A DNA stretch of 64,000 bases from Cranoglanis bouderius (Eukaryota; Chordata; Actinopteri; Siluriformes; Cranoglanididae), in NCBI GenBank assembly GCA_023630585.1, contig CM042545.1, positions 2,108,915 through 2,172,914 of the forward strand. The letters run 5' to 3'. Both the position numbers and the translations under genes were made by a program. The first letter of the stretch is position 1, and each line of letters starts with the position of its first letter. Positions 32,861 to 44,992 of the stretch are shown here, piece after piece. The notes beneath the pieces were generated by a model. The model was not told where the DNA came from, did no database searches, and was given only the letters and a program-made list of their open reading frames with translations.

Positions 32861-33160
32861 TATCACTCTTCAAAAAAGAGATCCATAAGGCTTCTTAGGA
32901 TAATTAATGCTTCTAGATTTTAAAAGCAGTCCTTCTTAGAAAATTGTGTCTATAGAAAAACCTCTGTTGTAGTTTATAAGTTTTAAAGGTTAATCTAGTA
33001 GGACAAACCGAAGAAGCATTTAGGGAGCCAGATGAAACCTATTTTAGTGTAAGACTGTATTGGTTATAGGCAGTAACACTTTTTGTTATATTATTATCCA
33101 CTTTTTCAATACTGTAAGTCAGCGGCTTACAGTATGTGTTTTGGCTCTGACGTGCAATGT

Positions 33161-33161
33161 T

Positions 33162-33214
<53 letters not shown>

Positions 33215-33286
33215 CGCTTGTCTACTGTTAAACAGCTTCACTTTCTAATGTTTGTCTCTAAACAGATACGGGAACTGTGGAACCGG

Positions 33287-33338
<52 letters not shown>
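33161..33338. repeat. GT and CT microsatellites
   Basis: GT run at 33161-33210 (one TTT interruption) and (CT)n at 33285-33338. Confidence 0.93.
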
Positions 33339-33342
<4 letters not shown>

Positions 33343-33702
33343 ACACAGACACATGCATGCACACAGAAAAGCACATATATGCCTTACAGCTACACATTCC
33401 CAATGTCCTGCATGTGCCATCAGAAAATGCAGAAAAATCATCAACTACATCCTGCTAAAATTACAGGAAGTTTATTCAACTGTCTGTAATTCACAGGAAA
33501 AAAAAAAATTCTTTATTGCCATTACCAGTGATTAGTACAGTTTATAAACAAAGTCTGACATCCAATATTACCGGATTATGATTGTTTCGGAGAACTGTTT
33601 TTTTTCTGACGTGTTTTTCCTGTTGGTTTTTGGGGGGGACTTTTTTCTTCAGGAAGTCACAAAGGAAGAAACGTAAAAACATCCTGACATCGCCTTCTCT
33701 AA

Positions 33703-33710
<8 letters not shown>

Positions 33711-33738
<28 letters not shown>

Positions 33739-34185
33739 TACACACTCCAACAGCTCAGCAACTCCAACTAAAGCATACATACGCTCATCCTGAGTGAACA
33801 GTGAGTGTGTGTGTGTCAGTACTGTGGGATTGAATTCGAGACCCAGAATTCCAGAGATATACTACATTTAGACTGAAAGTAACCTCATGCCGTTTCAGTG
33901 TGTGTGGTTGGGTGTTGGTGTGCGAGAGAGAAATCCTTGAACTTAATTGACTTGCTTGGTGCACAGGATTCGTTCGAGTGTGTCAAAAGTAAACTTCCTG
34001 TTTCAGTGGTGGCTGATTGGCTGGCAGAGGAATTCCAGGCAAGAATGGCTCTGTCTGAGCAAAGTGCATTAACGAACACGCGGTGCGCAGAGACTCTCCC
34101 GTCTAACAAGCCGCTTTCAGCAGGAAGACATGGGGGAAAATCCTCTGACCTACCTTTCAACTGAAAGAGAAGAGCGAGCACACGT

Positions 34186-34227
<42 letters not shown>

Positions 34228-34285
34228 CAACAGATCATCAATCGCCAACTAAAACATCAACAAACTCTTCCTGAGTGAACAGAGA
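33711..34285. repeat. CA microsatellites in a locally duplicated unit
   Basis: CA runs at 33711-33737 and 34191-34226 are each followed by ctccaacag, caactaaa and tcctgagtgaacag (33745-33802 and 34227-34283). The unit has therefore been duplicated about 480 bp apart in the same orientation. The spacer 33950-34165 has no coding evidence. Confidence 0.75.
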
Positions 34286-34352
34286 AAAGTACTTTTCATG
34301 TTCACAAAAAAAGATTGTAATATCCCTTTGAAAAATCAATTCCTTTGAAGAT

Positions 34353-34354
<2 letters not shown>

Positions 34355-34437
<83 letters not shown>

Positions 34438-34681
34438 GTTGAGACTGAGGTATTGTGTTCCGCTCCTGACCTGTTAAAATAATATTCGGGTAAAGAGGCC
34501 GGCCATGTTGTAGAGGCTTTAGGGATGAAACAAGTCAGAGCTACTTTGTAATCTCTTCCCTGCCTAGAGAGCATGTTTAATGCCACACACACACACACAC
34601 ACACACAACCCAAAACATAGACTAACAAATGTAAAATCTTACAAACACACCTCCACACACAATACAATATTATTTGACCTC

Positions 34682-34728
<47 letters not shown>

Positions 34729-34933
34729 AATCAAATAGAAGTGCTCTGTCTCTATACCCCTAATCACTCTCTCCCTCTCTCTCAATCATTCTCGTCTTGT
34801 TTTTAGGCAGGAAGAGGGGGATCAGATATGGTTAAAGTCAACAGAAAAACAGGATATTAATAAGAGAAGATTCCTGCATGCTTTAAAAGCCAGAGCTTCT
34901 CTCACACACACTCTGTGACCTCTCTCTCTTTTC

Positions 34934-34970
<37 letters not shown>
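34355..34970. repeat. GT microsatellite cluster
   Basis: (GT)40 at 34355-34434, (CA)n at 34583-34608, (GT)n at 34684-34726 and (GT)n at 34938-34970. Confidence 0.93.
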
Positions 34971-34977
<7 letters not shown>

Positions 34978-35439
34978 GTACAGAAATGTGTGTGCCACCT
35001 CTGTGTTTATAAGGGTGTCCTTTCTGGTTGAACTATAGCCTGCATTTATGCGACACTCCTCTACCTCTGAGGTCATGCAAATAAATCCATAAAGTATCTC
35101 ATTAGCACTGTTTCATCTGAGAAACTGAAATAGCTGTTAGCTTCATTTACACCATGGGTTCGTCACTAGCACACTGGAGTCACATATGGTGACCGCACGA
35201 CACGTCTCTACAGTGATAGATCATTTGTTTACTTTGTACGTTTATTCATTGCCTGTTTAGCTTCTGATTAAATAAACAGTTCGGGCTGATTTGAATCTAC
35301 AGTGAGGAGTGTGAACAGACACACACTGTTTTCAGTAGACACGTTTACTCTAGATGCAAACAGGGTTGAACAAAACTGACTTTAAACCAACACACATCTC
35401 TACATTATGACTAACCCTTAGAACCCTCTCTCCTTGACA

Positions 35440-35574
35440 CACACACACACATACACACACACACATACACACACACACTTTTCTCTTTGTTCTCTTGCTC
35501 CTCTTGCACACAGTCGTCAGCCCGTGACTACCTGTCCTACTTCCTGGAGTTGATTGTCTGATGTGTGGAGGTGG

Positions 35575-35632
<58 letters not shown>

Positions 35633-35711
35633 GGGAAAGCTGGTGTCAGCTGGGATACAGGCCACTGTTGAAAGATCTGTTTCAACCCAGCTATGACAGC
35701 CTGGTACATGA

Positions 35712-35757
<46 letters not shown>

Positions 35758-35760
35758 GTG
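35440..35760. repeat. CA/GT microsatellite cluster
   Basis: CA-rich 35440-35478 with TA interruptions, (GT)27 at 35577-35630 and (GT)n at 35715-35760 ending in GC-interrupted units. Confidence 0.93.
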
Positions 35761-35899
35761 CGTGTGCGCAAGCTGTCTTTTCACACATCAAAGGCAGACC
35801 ACATATTGACATTTTAAATCCCCTTATGCACCTAAGCAAGACAGAAACAGAAAAACTAGTCCATGGATTGTAACCGTAAACTACTCTTTGACTCTTTAA

Positions 35900-36082
35900 C
35901 TCTTCAATGGTTCTAAATGGTGTGAATGGGTGTGTGAGTGTGTGTGCAACCGTGCCCTGCGATGGGTTGACACCCCATCCAGGGTGCCTCCTGCCTTGTG
36001 TCTGAGTCCCCTGGGATAGGCTCCAGGCTCCCTGCGACCCTGTGCAGGACAAGCGGTACAGAAAATGGATGGATGGATGGAT
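35900..36082 (+). mobile_element. Mermaid-like SINE, 5' truncated
   Basis: Contains gtgccctgcgatgggttg, ccatccagggtgcctcctgc and ataggctccaggctccctgc, with a (GGAT)n tail at 36066-36082. The head is missing. Confidence 0.75.
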
Positions 36083-36845
36083 AAATGGTTTCTAAACTCC
36101 TGTTGGATTCCGATTTCTTAACACAGTGCCAAAAATAATATTTGTTCATTCAAAGACTTAACTTAATATAAAGTCAGTTTTGGGCCTATTAGGTAATAGA
36201 TTTGAGGATAACATGCTACCCAGAAAGCCATAGAACCTGCATAATAAATAGCTAGCGTTAGCGATGAACAAAATAGTGCTTACTGTGGTAAATGTTGGCA
36301 GGATTGGCTACTGTTACATAAAGTGACAATGAAAACTCATATGCAGAAATTACACTGGAGACATTTCCAATTTTTCAGATTCAGAAAAACGGTGCTCTGT
36401 TATACTGTGGAGGACATTTTGCTGGTAAGCAAAGGGAAAGTCTGTCACTTGTCCCTCACATGCCTGATCAGTTCGTCTGACTGTCCAGCTTTATCCTATG
36501 ATGAAACACTTCTATCCTGATGGGACTGGTCTGTTCGAGGATGACCCCAGGATGATGTGAATCTTATGCTATGGCTTTCCCCGCCCAATTGAAACCAGTT
36601 TTGGGACCGACAGCATGACCATCAAAACACCGACTGAGGGAATACCTTTTGGAAGAATGGTGTTCACCCCTCCATTACAGTTCAAGAGTCTTTCTAGAAA
36701 TCTATGCCAACATTAAAGCTGTTCTGGAGGCTCGTAGTGGCCCAACACCTTACTAAGTCACTTCATGAAAATTTAGGCAATTTAGGTTTAGTCGAAAATC
36801 AAAATATTATTCTGCATAGATATTTATCATTTTAAAATGGCATGT

Positions 36846-37115
36846 TCATCCATCCATCCATCCATTTTCTGTATCGCTTATCCTACACAGGGTCGCGGGG
36901 AGCCTGGAGCCTATCCCAGGGAACTCGGGGCACAAGGCAGGAGGCACCCTGGATGGGGTGTCAACCCATCGCAGGGCACAGCTGCACACTCACACACCGT
37001 TTTAACACACTATGAACAATTTAGAGATGCCAATCAGCATACAACACATGTCTTTGGACTGGGAGAGGAAACTGGAGTACCCGGAGGAAACCCCTGAGGC
37101 ACGGGGAGAATGGTA
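36846..37115 (-). mobile_element. Mermaid-like SINE, 5' truncated
   Basis: Reverse orientation: tail tccatccatccatcc at 36849-36863, then gagcctggagcctatcccag, atggggtgtcaacccatcgc and ggagtacccggaggaaaccc. The region between 36083 and 36845 shows no gene. Confidence 0.78.
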
Positions 37116-37255
37116 TGTTCATGAGTATTTTTTTAAGTATTATTTCTATATTTGAACACTACAGTGATGACTGAAGTTATAGGATCATGGGGTGACTTTA
37201 GTCCCAATAATCACAGGCCACAACAATGACTGGCAAGACCAATTCAATTGATTTA

Positions 37256-38570
37256 CTGTAGACTGAAGACATTTGGGTTTGAGATCGAAATATGAATATG
37301 AGAAGAAAGTTTAGAATTTCAGATTTTATTTCCTGGTATTTATATGTAGATGTGTTAAATGGCATAAAACATAGGACATTTTGGAGCAGACCACCCAATT
37401 TTTATGTGAGCAAAAATATTGTAACATGTGACTGACAGGTGTTTCTTGTTACCCAGGTGTGTCCTGTTAGATTGATTGTTTAAACAATAAACAGCTCTGA
37501 ACATCTACTCTTAGTTTTAGCCTTCAGTTTTACCTGTGAAGACTGCATTTGTTGTTTAAAAGGATAATCCAACATGAAGATCAGAGAGCTGTCTATGGGA
37601 GAAAAGCAAGCCATTTTGAAACTGGGAAATGAGGGAAAATCAATCAGAGGCAGTGCACATTGGGCATAGTATTGGGCATAGCCAGTATAACAATTTGGAA
37701 TGTCCTGAAAAAGAAAGAAACCACTGGTGTACTGAGCAACAGACACTGAATGGGTCAGCCAAGGAAAACAACAACAGCTGATGACAGAAACATTGTGAGA
37801 GCTGTGAGGAAAAACCTCAAAACAACAGTCAGTGACATCACCAACAACCTCCACATGGCAGGGGTGAAGGTATCACGATGCACCGTTCAAAGAAGACTTC
37901 AAGAGCAGAAATATAGAGGACGTACCACAAGATGCAAACCACTCATCAGCAGTAAGAATCGGAAAGCCAGATTGGAATTTGCAATATTTGCAATATTCCA
38001 AAAGAAATACAGAGATGAACCAAGATTAACCTCTACCAAAGTGATGGAAAGAAAGGTGTGGAGAAAGAAAGGATCTGCTCATGAACCAAAACATAGAAAC
38101 TGTGAAACTATTTTGAAACATGGTGGAGGTAGTGTCATGGCTTGGGGTAGCATGGCTGCTTCTGGAACAGGCTCACTAATCTTTATTGATGATGTAACTC
38201 ATGATGGTAGCAGCAGAATGAAATCAGAAGTCTACAGATACATTCTGTCTGCCGATTTACAGAGAGATGCATCCAAATGAATCGGGAGAAACTTTAAAAG
38301 CCTGGAAAAGCATCACAAAAGAAGAAACCAACAATTTGGCGATGTCAGTGAGTCACAGGCTTGATGTGGTTATTGCAAACAAGGGATTTGCCACCAAACA
38401 TTAAGTGTTATGTACTTTAATTTACTTCAAGACTTATCTGTACTTATATGTTTGCTCACCTAAATATTGGGTGGTCTGATACAGAAGGTTCTATGTTTTA
38501 TGTTGTTTAACACATGTAGATGTAAATACCATGAATATCAATATTTTGATCTCAAAAGTGTCTTTGGTGT

Positions 38571-38577
<7 letters not shown>
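37256..38577 (+). mobile_element. Degenerate Tc1-like element (family G)
   Basis: Left end gactgaagacatttgggttt is inversely related to the right end gatctcaaaagtgtctttgg. Both inner repeats carry tatatgtagatgtgttaaat-like text, so the inverted repeats are about 200 bp. The transposase inside is broken. Confidence 0.75.
37575..38277 (+). pseudogene. Tc1-type transposase remnant (family G)
   Basis: Starts MKIRELSMGEKQAILKLG at 37575 and hits a stop near 37668. It reopens at 37750 with GQPRKTTTADDRNIVRAV, SRCTVQRRLQEQKYRG and LKHGGGSVMAWGSMAASG. The segment with the second Asp and the Glu is not recognisable. The linker differs from families A-E, so this is a separate lineage. Confidence 0.75.
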
Positions 38578-38621
<44 letters not shown>

Positions 38622-38623
38622 AA

Positions 38624-38717
<94 letters not shown>

Positions 38718-38815
38718 AGTGTGTGTATGTGTGTGTGTGTGTATCCTGAAGCTAAAAAGATTAGGAAGGGCAGAGAAAATAGGACTGGGTCATAGATGTG
38801 ATTACTGGGTCATAG

Positions 38816-38860
<45 letters not shown>
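38573..38860. repeat. Compound AC-poly(A)-TA-GT microsatellite
   Basis: (AC)n at 38573-38617, a short poly-A, (TA)42 at 38632-38715, GT units 38718-38742, then (GT)n at 38817-38860. The phrase actgggtcatagatgtg is duplicated in tandem (38784-38822). Confidence 0.93.
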
Positions 38861-38862
<2 letters not shown>

Positions 38863-38950
38863 ACTTTGCTCACCAAGCATAACAAGAGGGATTATGTTTC
38901 ATGAGTTCGGGGTACAGCAGGTATTATAGGAACTAAACCCTTCACTCCCT

Positions 38951-38956
<6 letters not shown>

Positions 38957-39018
<62 letters not shown>
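38957..39018. repeat. (GT)31 microsatellite
   Basis: Pure GT run. Confidence 0.95.
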
Positions 39019-39019
<1 letters not shown>

Positions 39020-39290
39020 GGGGCCAAACAGCAGTTTCAGAGACTCTTGGAATGTTAACAGCAGCTCTGCAGGAAGTGAGAGAAAGGGTGGGAGAGCTGG
39101 AGCGAGAGAGAAGAAAAATGATGGAAAAGAATGAATGTGTTTCTGTTTTCCGCTGACTTGTAGCTTTAGTGAGAGTCACTCTGGCCAACCTTGTCTATCA
39201 TGGCAACTGTATTACAGCACTACAACATCGCCTGTTACAACATCATTGAACAATTCACTCACTAGCTCTTGGTGGGCCATGCACAGGAAC

Positions 39291-39293
<3 letters not shown>

Positions 39294-39341
<48 letters not shown>

Positions 39342-39409
39342 CGTCTAAGTGGCACACTGACACAGTGACACTCATTATCTGTCTGCTGAGCTACAGGATT
39401 AGACATATG

Positions 39410-39488
<79 letters not shown>

Positions 39489-39570
39489 CTTGTATTACTA
39501 TCTTTGTGGGGTAATTCTGCTGACTTGTGTACTATTGTTCCTAGATCATGGTATGCCTAACCCTAACCTT
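39294..39570. repeat. CA and CT/CA microsatellites with linked sequence
   Basis: (AC)22 at 39294-39339, then (CT)n 39411-39434 passing into (CA)25 to 39483. After it comes cttgtattactatctttgtg, ttgtgtactattgttcctag and taaccctaacctt, related to 27775-27860. Confidence 0.9.
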
Positions 39571-40612
39571 GACCTCAAAAACTAATGATACAATATGTAC
39601 TATGTAAGAAATAACACATTTCAAAGTGGATTATTTCCATATAACAGCATGGACTGAAGTGTGTTATTCCGCTTATACCACAGTGACCTTCCAATGATTA
39701 CAATGTTTAATTCATTAATAAACAACAAACCCTGCTTTTTAACCATTTATAGTTACATTTAATAAGGACAGGTCAGTCAGGTCTGTTATTGTTTACGCTA
39801 CAGCAGTTACAGCATATATATATAGTCACTGGCTCATGACTGGGTTAATGAGAGAGAAAAAAACAGCTTGTCATGTGGCTGAGAATTGGGAAAGTGCAAA
39901 CTCCTAACCTTGTTAGATGTAATCTTACATAAACGTCTCCTAACCCAAAGCTTCACGTCAATGATTGAATGCTTTTCATTGTTAAACAGCACAGTGTTTA
40001 AATCCATTTATCATTAGGCTTAGATTGTGTGGATCCTGTCCCTTTCTGTGAGCTGTAGCTATAGGAATGATAACATATTGAAACTATAGCACATTAATAT
40101 ACAACCTAGCATTACTGCTAACCGCTGGAACTGCTGTCAGAGCTGCTGTTACAGAACATTAATGCACACCGACTGATTCGAGAATTCATCATGTGGTACA
40201 GCTGTGTGTTTTACGTTGTTTCTCTCCTGTTTTTCTACCAAACACACACTGTGCTTGCTTTGAATACTAATTTAAATACGGCACAACTGTACATTCCTGA
40301 AACTCGAACACATCTCAACAAAGCACGACATATTTCAAACACAAGGTTGGTGCTGCGGTTAAATAATTCCACCTTTTTTTAGTAAACCATAAGCACAAAG
40401 ATCTCAAAGCAAAACCCCAGAGTGAAATCAAATTTGGAGTTGCTCGAGACGCATGTGTTCAAGATGTTTTTATTCCACCTGACACAAACTAATCTCGCAT
40501 GCTGATTGGCCGCCTGAAGGTAACTGCGCCATGACAGTTAAGGGACAGCAGTAACTGCCTTTAACGTCTGGAGAAAAACATAGAGTCAGTGCTGAGTCAG
40601 CTCTATTAGTTA
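39571..40612. other. Intron 1 stretch without genes
   Basis: No gene or mobile element recognised. Confidence 0.55.
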
Positions 40613-40622
40613 GACACACACA

Positions 40623-40677
<55 letters not shown>
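40613..40677. repeat. (AC)32 microsatellite
   Basis: AC run with one CCC interruption. Confidence 0.94.
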
Positions 40678-40678
<1 letters not shown>

Positions 40679-40962
40679 GGGCAAATTTTAAAAAATGCAG
40701 GTGCTTACATGCAGCTGCACAAGCACAAACAGAAACACAGCTAGACCAGTAGATCTCCAGGCGAGCACACCTGCTGGGCGTGGAGCTGGGCTGTGTTTTT
40801 AATAATTATTCAAACGTTTTGGAGGTGTTCAGCCTGGAATAGGAAGCTAAAGCATTCAGCAATTTACATTTGTCATGATTTGACAGTGCTGGACGATTCA
40901 GTGATGTCCAAAGTAACATTCTTTCTCTCATTGTAAATCCTACTGCCTTGCCCTCTTCCCTA

Positions 40963-41685
40963 AACCAGAAGTTCTCAAAATTCTTGCAGTTAGGTACTGA
41001 TTTTAGTGTCAAAAACCCCCAAAAACCCCCCAAAACAAAACACCTTCAGGACCCTCTGATTACAGTACAGATTCATTTTAGTAGCCTATAATCCAGCTAT
41101 TCAAATATTCACCAATAGAACTTTTTATTCAAGAACTTTCCACCAACACCACCCAGGCCAGTTATTCTGTATTAAAATGTTCATTTCAAATTACAGATAT
41201 ATTTGAGATGACGATTTTGGACTTGTTTTTATTTTAAGCTCTAGATTAGCGAATAAATGTCTTCCTTTAATGAACACATTAGCGATTCTGGCATAATTGA
41301 AAAACCATATCTTTCCAGTGAGCAGAGAATTAGGATTATAACTAAACTAATATCACTTTTTTGCAATTGTAGTTAATAGTGCTCTCCACTGTCACGTTAT
41401 TAAAAGAATAAGAATATGATGCACTGTCAGAAGGAAAGGTAATGTACAGGTACATGTTTGTTCCTCAAGTACGAACAGCATGCTCTTAAATGCAACGAAA
41501 TTAGTTTTAAATGCACACTCCATTCACTTTTCAAGGAGAAAGGAGCGAACCAAAAACACATTTAGGGGACAACCTCGGTGACAAGTGTTTGTACTCAGAA
41601 AAGTACAATTTATTACCTTTTTTTTTTTTTTTTAAAGTCCCCTGGGGGTTTCTGGACACCACTTTGAGAACCGCTACCGTAAACA
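40963..41685. mobile_element. Non-autonomous DNA element (hAT-like ends)
   Basis: Left end agaagttctcaaaattctt is inversely matched by ccactttgagaaccgctac at the right, and cccctgggggtttctggaca lies just inside. The 'ggttctcaaa' terminus is typical of short hAT-type elements in fish. No coding part. Confidence 0.55.
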
Positions 41686-43000
41686 ATTCTCATTCACATA
41701 ATATAAATGCACATGCCTGTGAGTAACTGGCTTCCGCGTGCCTTGCCCTTTCACTTCAAGGCTCCAAAGGCTCTTTTGTGTTTAGCAGATAGGCAGCAGC
41801 CAGATGATATTTGACACTAGCAAGCAAAGCCTGGGTGCACAGGAGCCATTTCACTACTCATCAAAGAACAAGCGAACCAGAATTAGGCTTTTAACGTTGA
41901 CATTTTTGGCGGCCTTCCACGTCTAGGTGAGAGACACTTGTCATAGCTGCGTGGTACCTGAAAGGATTGGGAAATGTTTCTAACGCGTCACGTTTTCGTC
42001 AAACCCGACAGGTAAGCTGCGTAATGAACAGCTCACAGGTGACTCAGAGGAGCTCCCCCGGTGTTTACATCACTACGGCGCACCCTTATATTCACTGATC
42101 ATTCCCAAGAGCCTAAACAGTAAGTAAGTCAGAGTTGTAGGCTAAGCTATCTATACTACACTAATAGTGGAATAACTGGCTAGATTTCAAAGCACATTAA
42201 ATAGGCTAGTAGTCAAAACATGTATTCCACAAGTAGGACAGATTGCATTACATAACCTTAAGTCAAAATTAAGAAGACAAAGAAACTTGTGTTAGAACAT
42301 ATCACATGGGCTGTACTGCATCCTTCTCCAACACACAGACTCAGTATCACAGAAGAGAATAAATAAATATGAAAATAAAATAACTTTATCGGTTCGATTG
42401 TCACAGTCGCTGAGAAGAGGATGAATGAGGAAAACCTCTCAAAAAGAGCTTGTCTTTTAGCTAGCGTGAGCTGGTTAGCTCTTACTGAGTGCTACTGTAA
42501 TCCTAATTTGGATCTTTCATTACTGTCCATTGGACACTGAACTAATTAGCATATGCGAAACTGTTTCCATATCTCCTCTTACAAATTTGATTGGATCTTT
42601 ATGAAAATTGTCTCAACACATCTTTAGACTTTGCCTCAGACAGATGGTTAATGCATACTCAAAACTGTTCGGCTGTGATGGGCTAACAAATATGACAGCA
42701 TGTAACAGCAAACGGGTAGAAAGGCCGTATCTCTTCACTGATTCTGCTTATTCATAGCAAATTTCATACGCATGTATGGTACATGACTTTGAGGTATCCC
42801 ACCAATTCTAACGCATGTATCACAATAGGAGGCGCTATAACAATCAAATAACTGTTTTGCTGTAACCGCTTCTCAAGGTGAAAGTTAGTATGATAAATGT
42901 ATCCATTTAGCTAACCTCTGGTATTTTATGTAACCTTATATAAATTATCCACTATAGAGGCACTAGTTGCGGGGGAGTGCTTGGACTCTGATAATCGCTG
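41686..43000. other. Intron 1 stretch without genes
   Basis: No coding signal or repeat that I can define. Confidence 0.55.
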
Positions 43001-43006
43001 CTTCCA

Positions 43007-43011
<5 letters not shown>

Positions 43012-43065
<54 letters not shown>

Positions 43066-43081
43066 TCTTCTTCTTCTTCTT
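43012..43081. repeat. (TTA)n/(TTC)n microsatellite
   Basis: TTA run followed by a few TTC units. Open frames across it (poly-Ile) are artefacts. Confidence 0.94.
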
Positions 43082-43722
43082 GTTTTAAACTGTTTGATAT
43101 GGTATTGCGAACTCCAACCCAGCTTGAGTAACCTATCAATTAGTTTGGAACTGCGGTCTAGTTGATCCAATCCGATGTTGGATTCCACCCACTGGGTTTA
43201 AATGGATGTTGACCGATGTAATTATTTCATGGCATGCACCAAGTGAATTAATACAGAGTTATGATTGAATACAGAAGTAATCAAATATATGTAAAACAAA
43301 CATACAAACAAACAAACAAATAAATAAATAGTAATAATAATAAACATATATTACACTGTAGGGGATTAGTTGAGTTTTAGTTTAACTTTTTTGTATTCAT
43401 TAATCAATCAAAAATAATAATCTAATTATGCATCTAATTTATGTTCTATTGGCTCCACAAGTCCTCCATATCGACTCAGGCTCATTAACAGATGCACTGG
43501 TGGGTGAGATGTGCAAGAGGACGACGCAGGACGCTGAGTTAAGTTAAATCGGGTGATTAACATCATGAATCGGGCTAGTTTTGGATTCAGACGGAGACGT
43601 TTTACTTCTAATAATAGCGACTGGACGGGGGAGAGGAAACGGGAGAAAAGGTAAGGAAATGCCAGAGAATTCCTCCGGGAAGCGCTCCAAACTCATTAAC
43701 CCTGATCAAACCGGCAACCGTC

Positions 43723-43727
<5 letters not shown>

Positions 43728-43796
<69 letters not shown>
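43728..43796. repeat. (CT)n(CA)n microsatellite
   Basis: CT run passing into (CA)25, about 200 bp inside intron 1 from the first donor. Confidence 0.95.
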
Positions 43797-43798
<2 letters not shown>

Positions 43799-43994
43799 TG
43801 TCTCAGAAATACATGAGACAAGGAAGTAATGAAGGATTGAAGGATGAAGGGAAGAAAGAAGAGAGGAAAGAAGGGAGGAAGGATCTTTCTTCTTTCGCAA
43901 TAAAATGTGAACAGCGGATGTGTTCTTGTCCCAGCGTGCCACAGCAGCTTCTGTATGATGCAGATGTGTTAATCATATTTCCCAATAAGCTTAC

Positions 43995-44015
43995 CTCTGT
44001 AAAAAAGTTATCCAT
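43995..44015 (-). CDS. myo10: Myosin-X coding exon 1 (start codon, MDNFFTE)
   Basis: Seven codons, MDNFFTE, end at a strong donor (GAG|gtaagc). The start has a good context (GGACCATGG). This short first coding exon ending at a phase-0 border matches the start of vertebrate myosin-X, and the next residue (Gly) comes from the exon at 26769. No other ATG in a coherent frame precedes it. The first exon is separated from exon 2 by an intron of about 17 kb. Any 5' untranslated part extends into the CpG-rich stretch to the right. Confidence 0.85.
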
Positions 44016-44152
44016 GGTCCTTATTATTGCCAAATGGCCACGCGGACTTCATAAAAGTCGCGCAGTCCAGTCAGGCTACTTTATTTGCCCTCAGTGCTGT
44101 AATTACAGATGTTAAATCCTCACTCCATTTCACTGGCTCAAGTTCCAGATCG

Positions 44153-44156
<4 letters not shown>

Positions 44157-44193
<37 letters not shown>
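44157..44193. repeat. (CT)n tract in the promoter / 5' UTR
   Basis: CT run, (GA)n in the sense of the myosin gene, about 140 bp upstream of the start codon. Confidence 0.93.
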
Positions 44194-44197
<4 letters not shown>

Positions 44198-44427
44198 ACA
44201 CACAAACACACACACGCGCGCGCGACGATAGGACACTTCTTTGTTTCAGCGGTTACAGATGTTCACGAGTCGCCCGAGACAACAAGAGAGTCCGCGTTCA
44301 CGCGCGCTGTAGTTCCGGGGATCCGCCGTCCACTCTGAGCGCGAGGTCACTTTGTGCGGCGTGATGACGCGCGCATCGGTAAACAGCGAGGGCTCCGTCT
44401 ACAGCCAAGTCCGCAGTGACTCCTGTG

Positions 44428-44428
<1 letters not shown>

Positions 44429-44460
<32 letters not shown>
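44429..44460. repeat. (CT)n tract in the CpG-rich region
   Basis: Second CT run, (GA)n in the sense strand, between two CpG-dense segments. Confidence 0.93.
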
Positions 44461-44461
<1 letters not shown>

Positions 44462-44885
44462 GCTCCGCCCTGCACGCTGTTTGAATGAGAAGGGGGAAAA
44501 AAAAAAAACGATAGACGTCCCGGGCCTCGCGCGCTCCTCCTGCCGTGAGGTACCGTGGCTGGTTCACCCACCTGATTTCACGCAAAAGTAGTGAAAATTA
44601 CAGCTTTTTGGACCCCATGCGTCAGAAAAGTTCGAACCTCGCTCCTCGCACCGACCTTGACCAGTCCCGATTATTTGCACAAGTTGTCTCGTGCGGAAAA
44701 CATATAGTCTGTATGGTAAATACGTGTATTTCTAGCAATATACACTCTCAAAACAGTTGCTAAAAACAACACGTGGTGTGTTATTTTGGGTATACCCGTG
44801 TGTCCAGTGAAATGAGGGGTAACAGTTGCATGCATCAGTTTAAAAGGCAACGATTGAGATGGAACAAGGAAACTATAATAAATAG

Positions 44886-44906
44886 ATTATTGATATTATT
44901 ATTATT

Positions 44907-44939
<33 letters not shown>

Positions 44940-44945
44940 ATTACT
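44886..44945. repeat. (TTA)n(TTG)n microsatellite
   Basis: Short TTA run passing into TTG units. Confidence 0.9.
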
Positions 44946-44992
44946 ATATCGTAATTGATTATAAATAGATTATTATCTATTATAATTGATTA

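Larger units (their letters stand above)
1244..44015 (-). other. myo10: Myosin-X gene, 5' part (six coding exons)
   Basis: This span covers the start codon to the last visible coding base of a myosin-X gene on the minus strand. Six exons of 21, 99, 159, 188, 135 and 125 bp join with matching phases (0, 0, 0, 2, 2, 1) and GT/AG borders, giving about 242 residues. Introns are 17.2, 5.2, 9.9, 9.5 and 0.22 kb. The protein starts MDNFFTE and contains RTDYGQ, GESGAGKT and NNNSSRFGK, the layout of class X myosins, which move towards actin barbed ends and act in filopodia. IQ motifs, PH, MyTH4 and FERM domains would be encoded beyond the left edge. Teleosts carry more than one myo10-like gene, so the exact paralogue is open. 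The class assignment rests on remembered similarity, not a search. Confidence 0.9.
44016..44570 (-). promoter_or_regulatory. Putative CpG-rich promoter / 5' UTR of the myosin gene
   Basis: The stretch just upstream of the start codon is the only CpG-dense part of the window, with gcgcgcgcgacg near 44215, cacgcgcgct near 44300, tgatgacgcgcgcatc near 44362 and tcccgggcctcgcgcgc near 44518. A TGACG half-site of CRE type (44363-44370) and a GC-box-like ccgccc (44464-44469) are visible. I see no convincing TATA box, as expected for a CpG promoter. The transcription start cannot be placed from sequence. Two CT tracts (GA in the sense strand) lie inside the region. Confidence 0.6.

Noticed and set aside
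33950..34165. Possible extra myosin exon or 5' non-coding exon with tttctctttcag-like border on the minus strand
   Set aside because: Exons 1 and 2 join in phase without it and no myosin sequence is present; a non-coding role cannot be shown from sequence.
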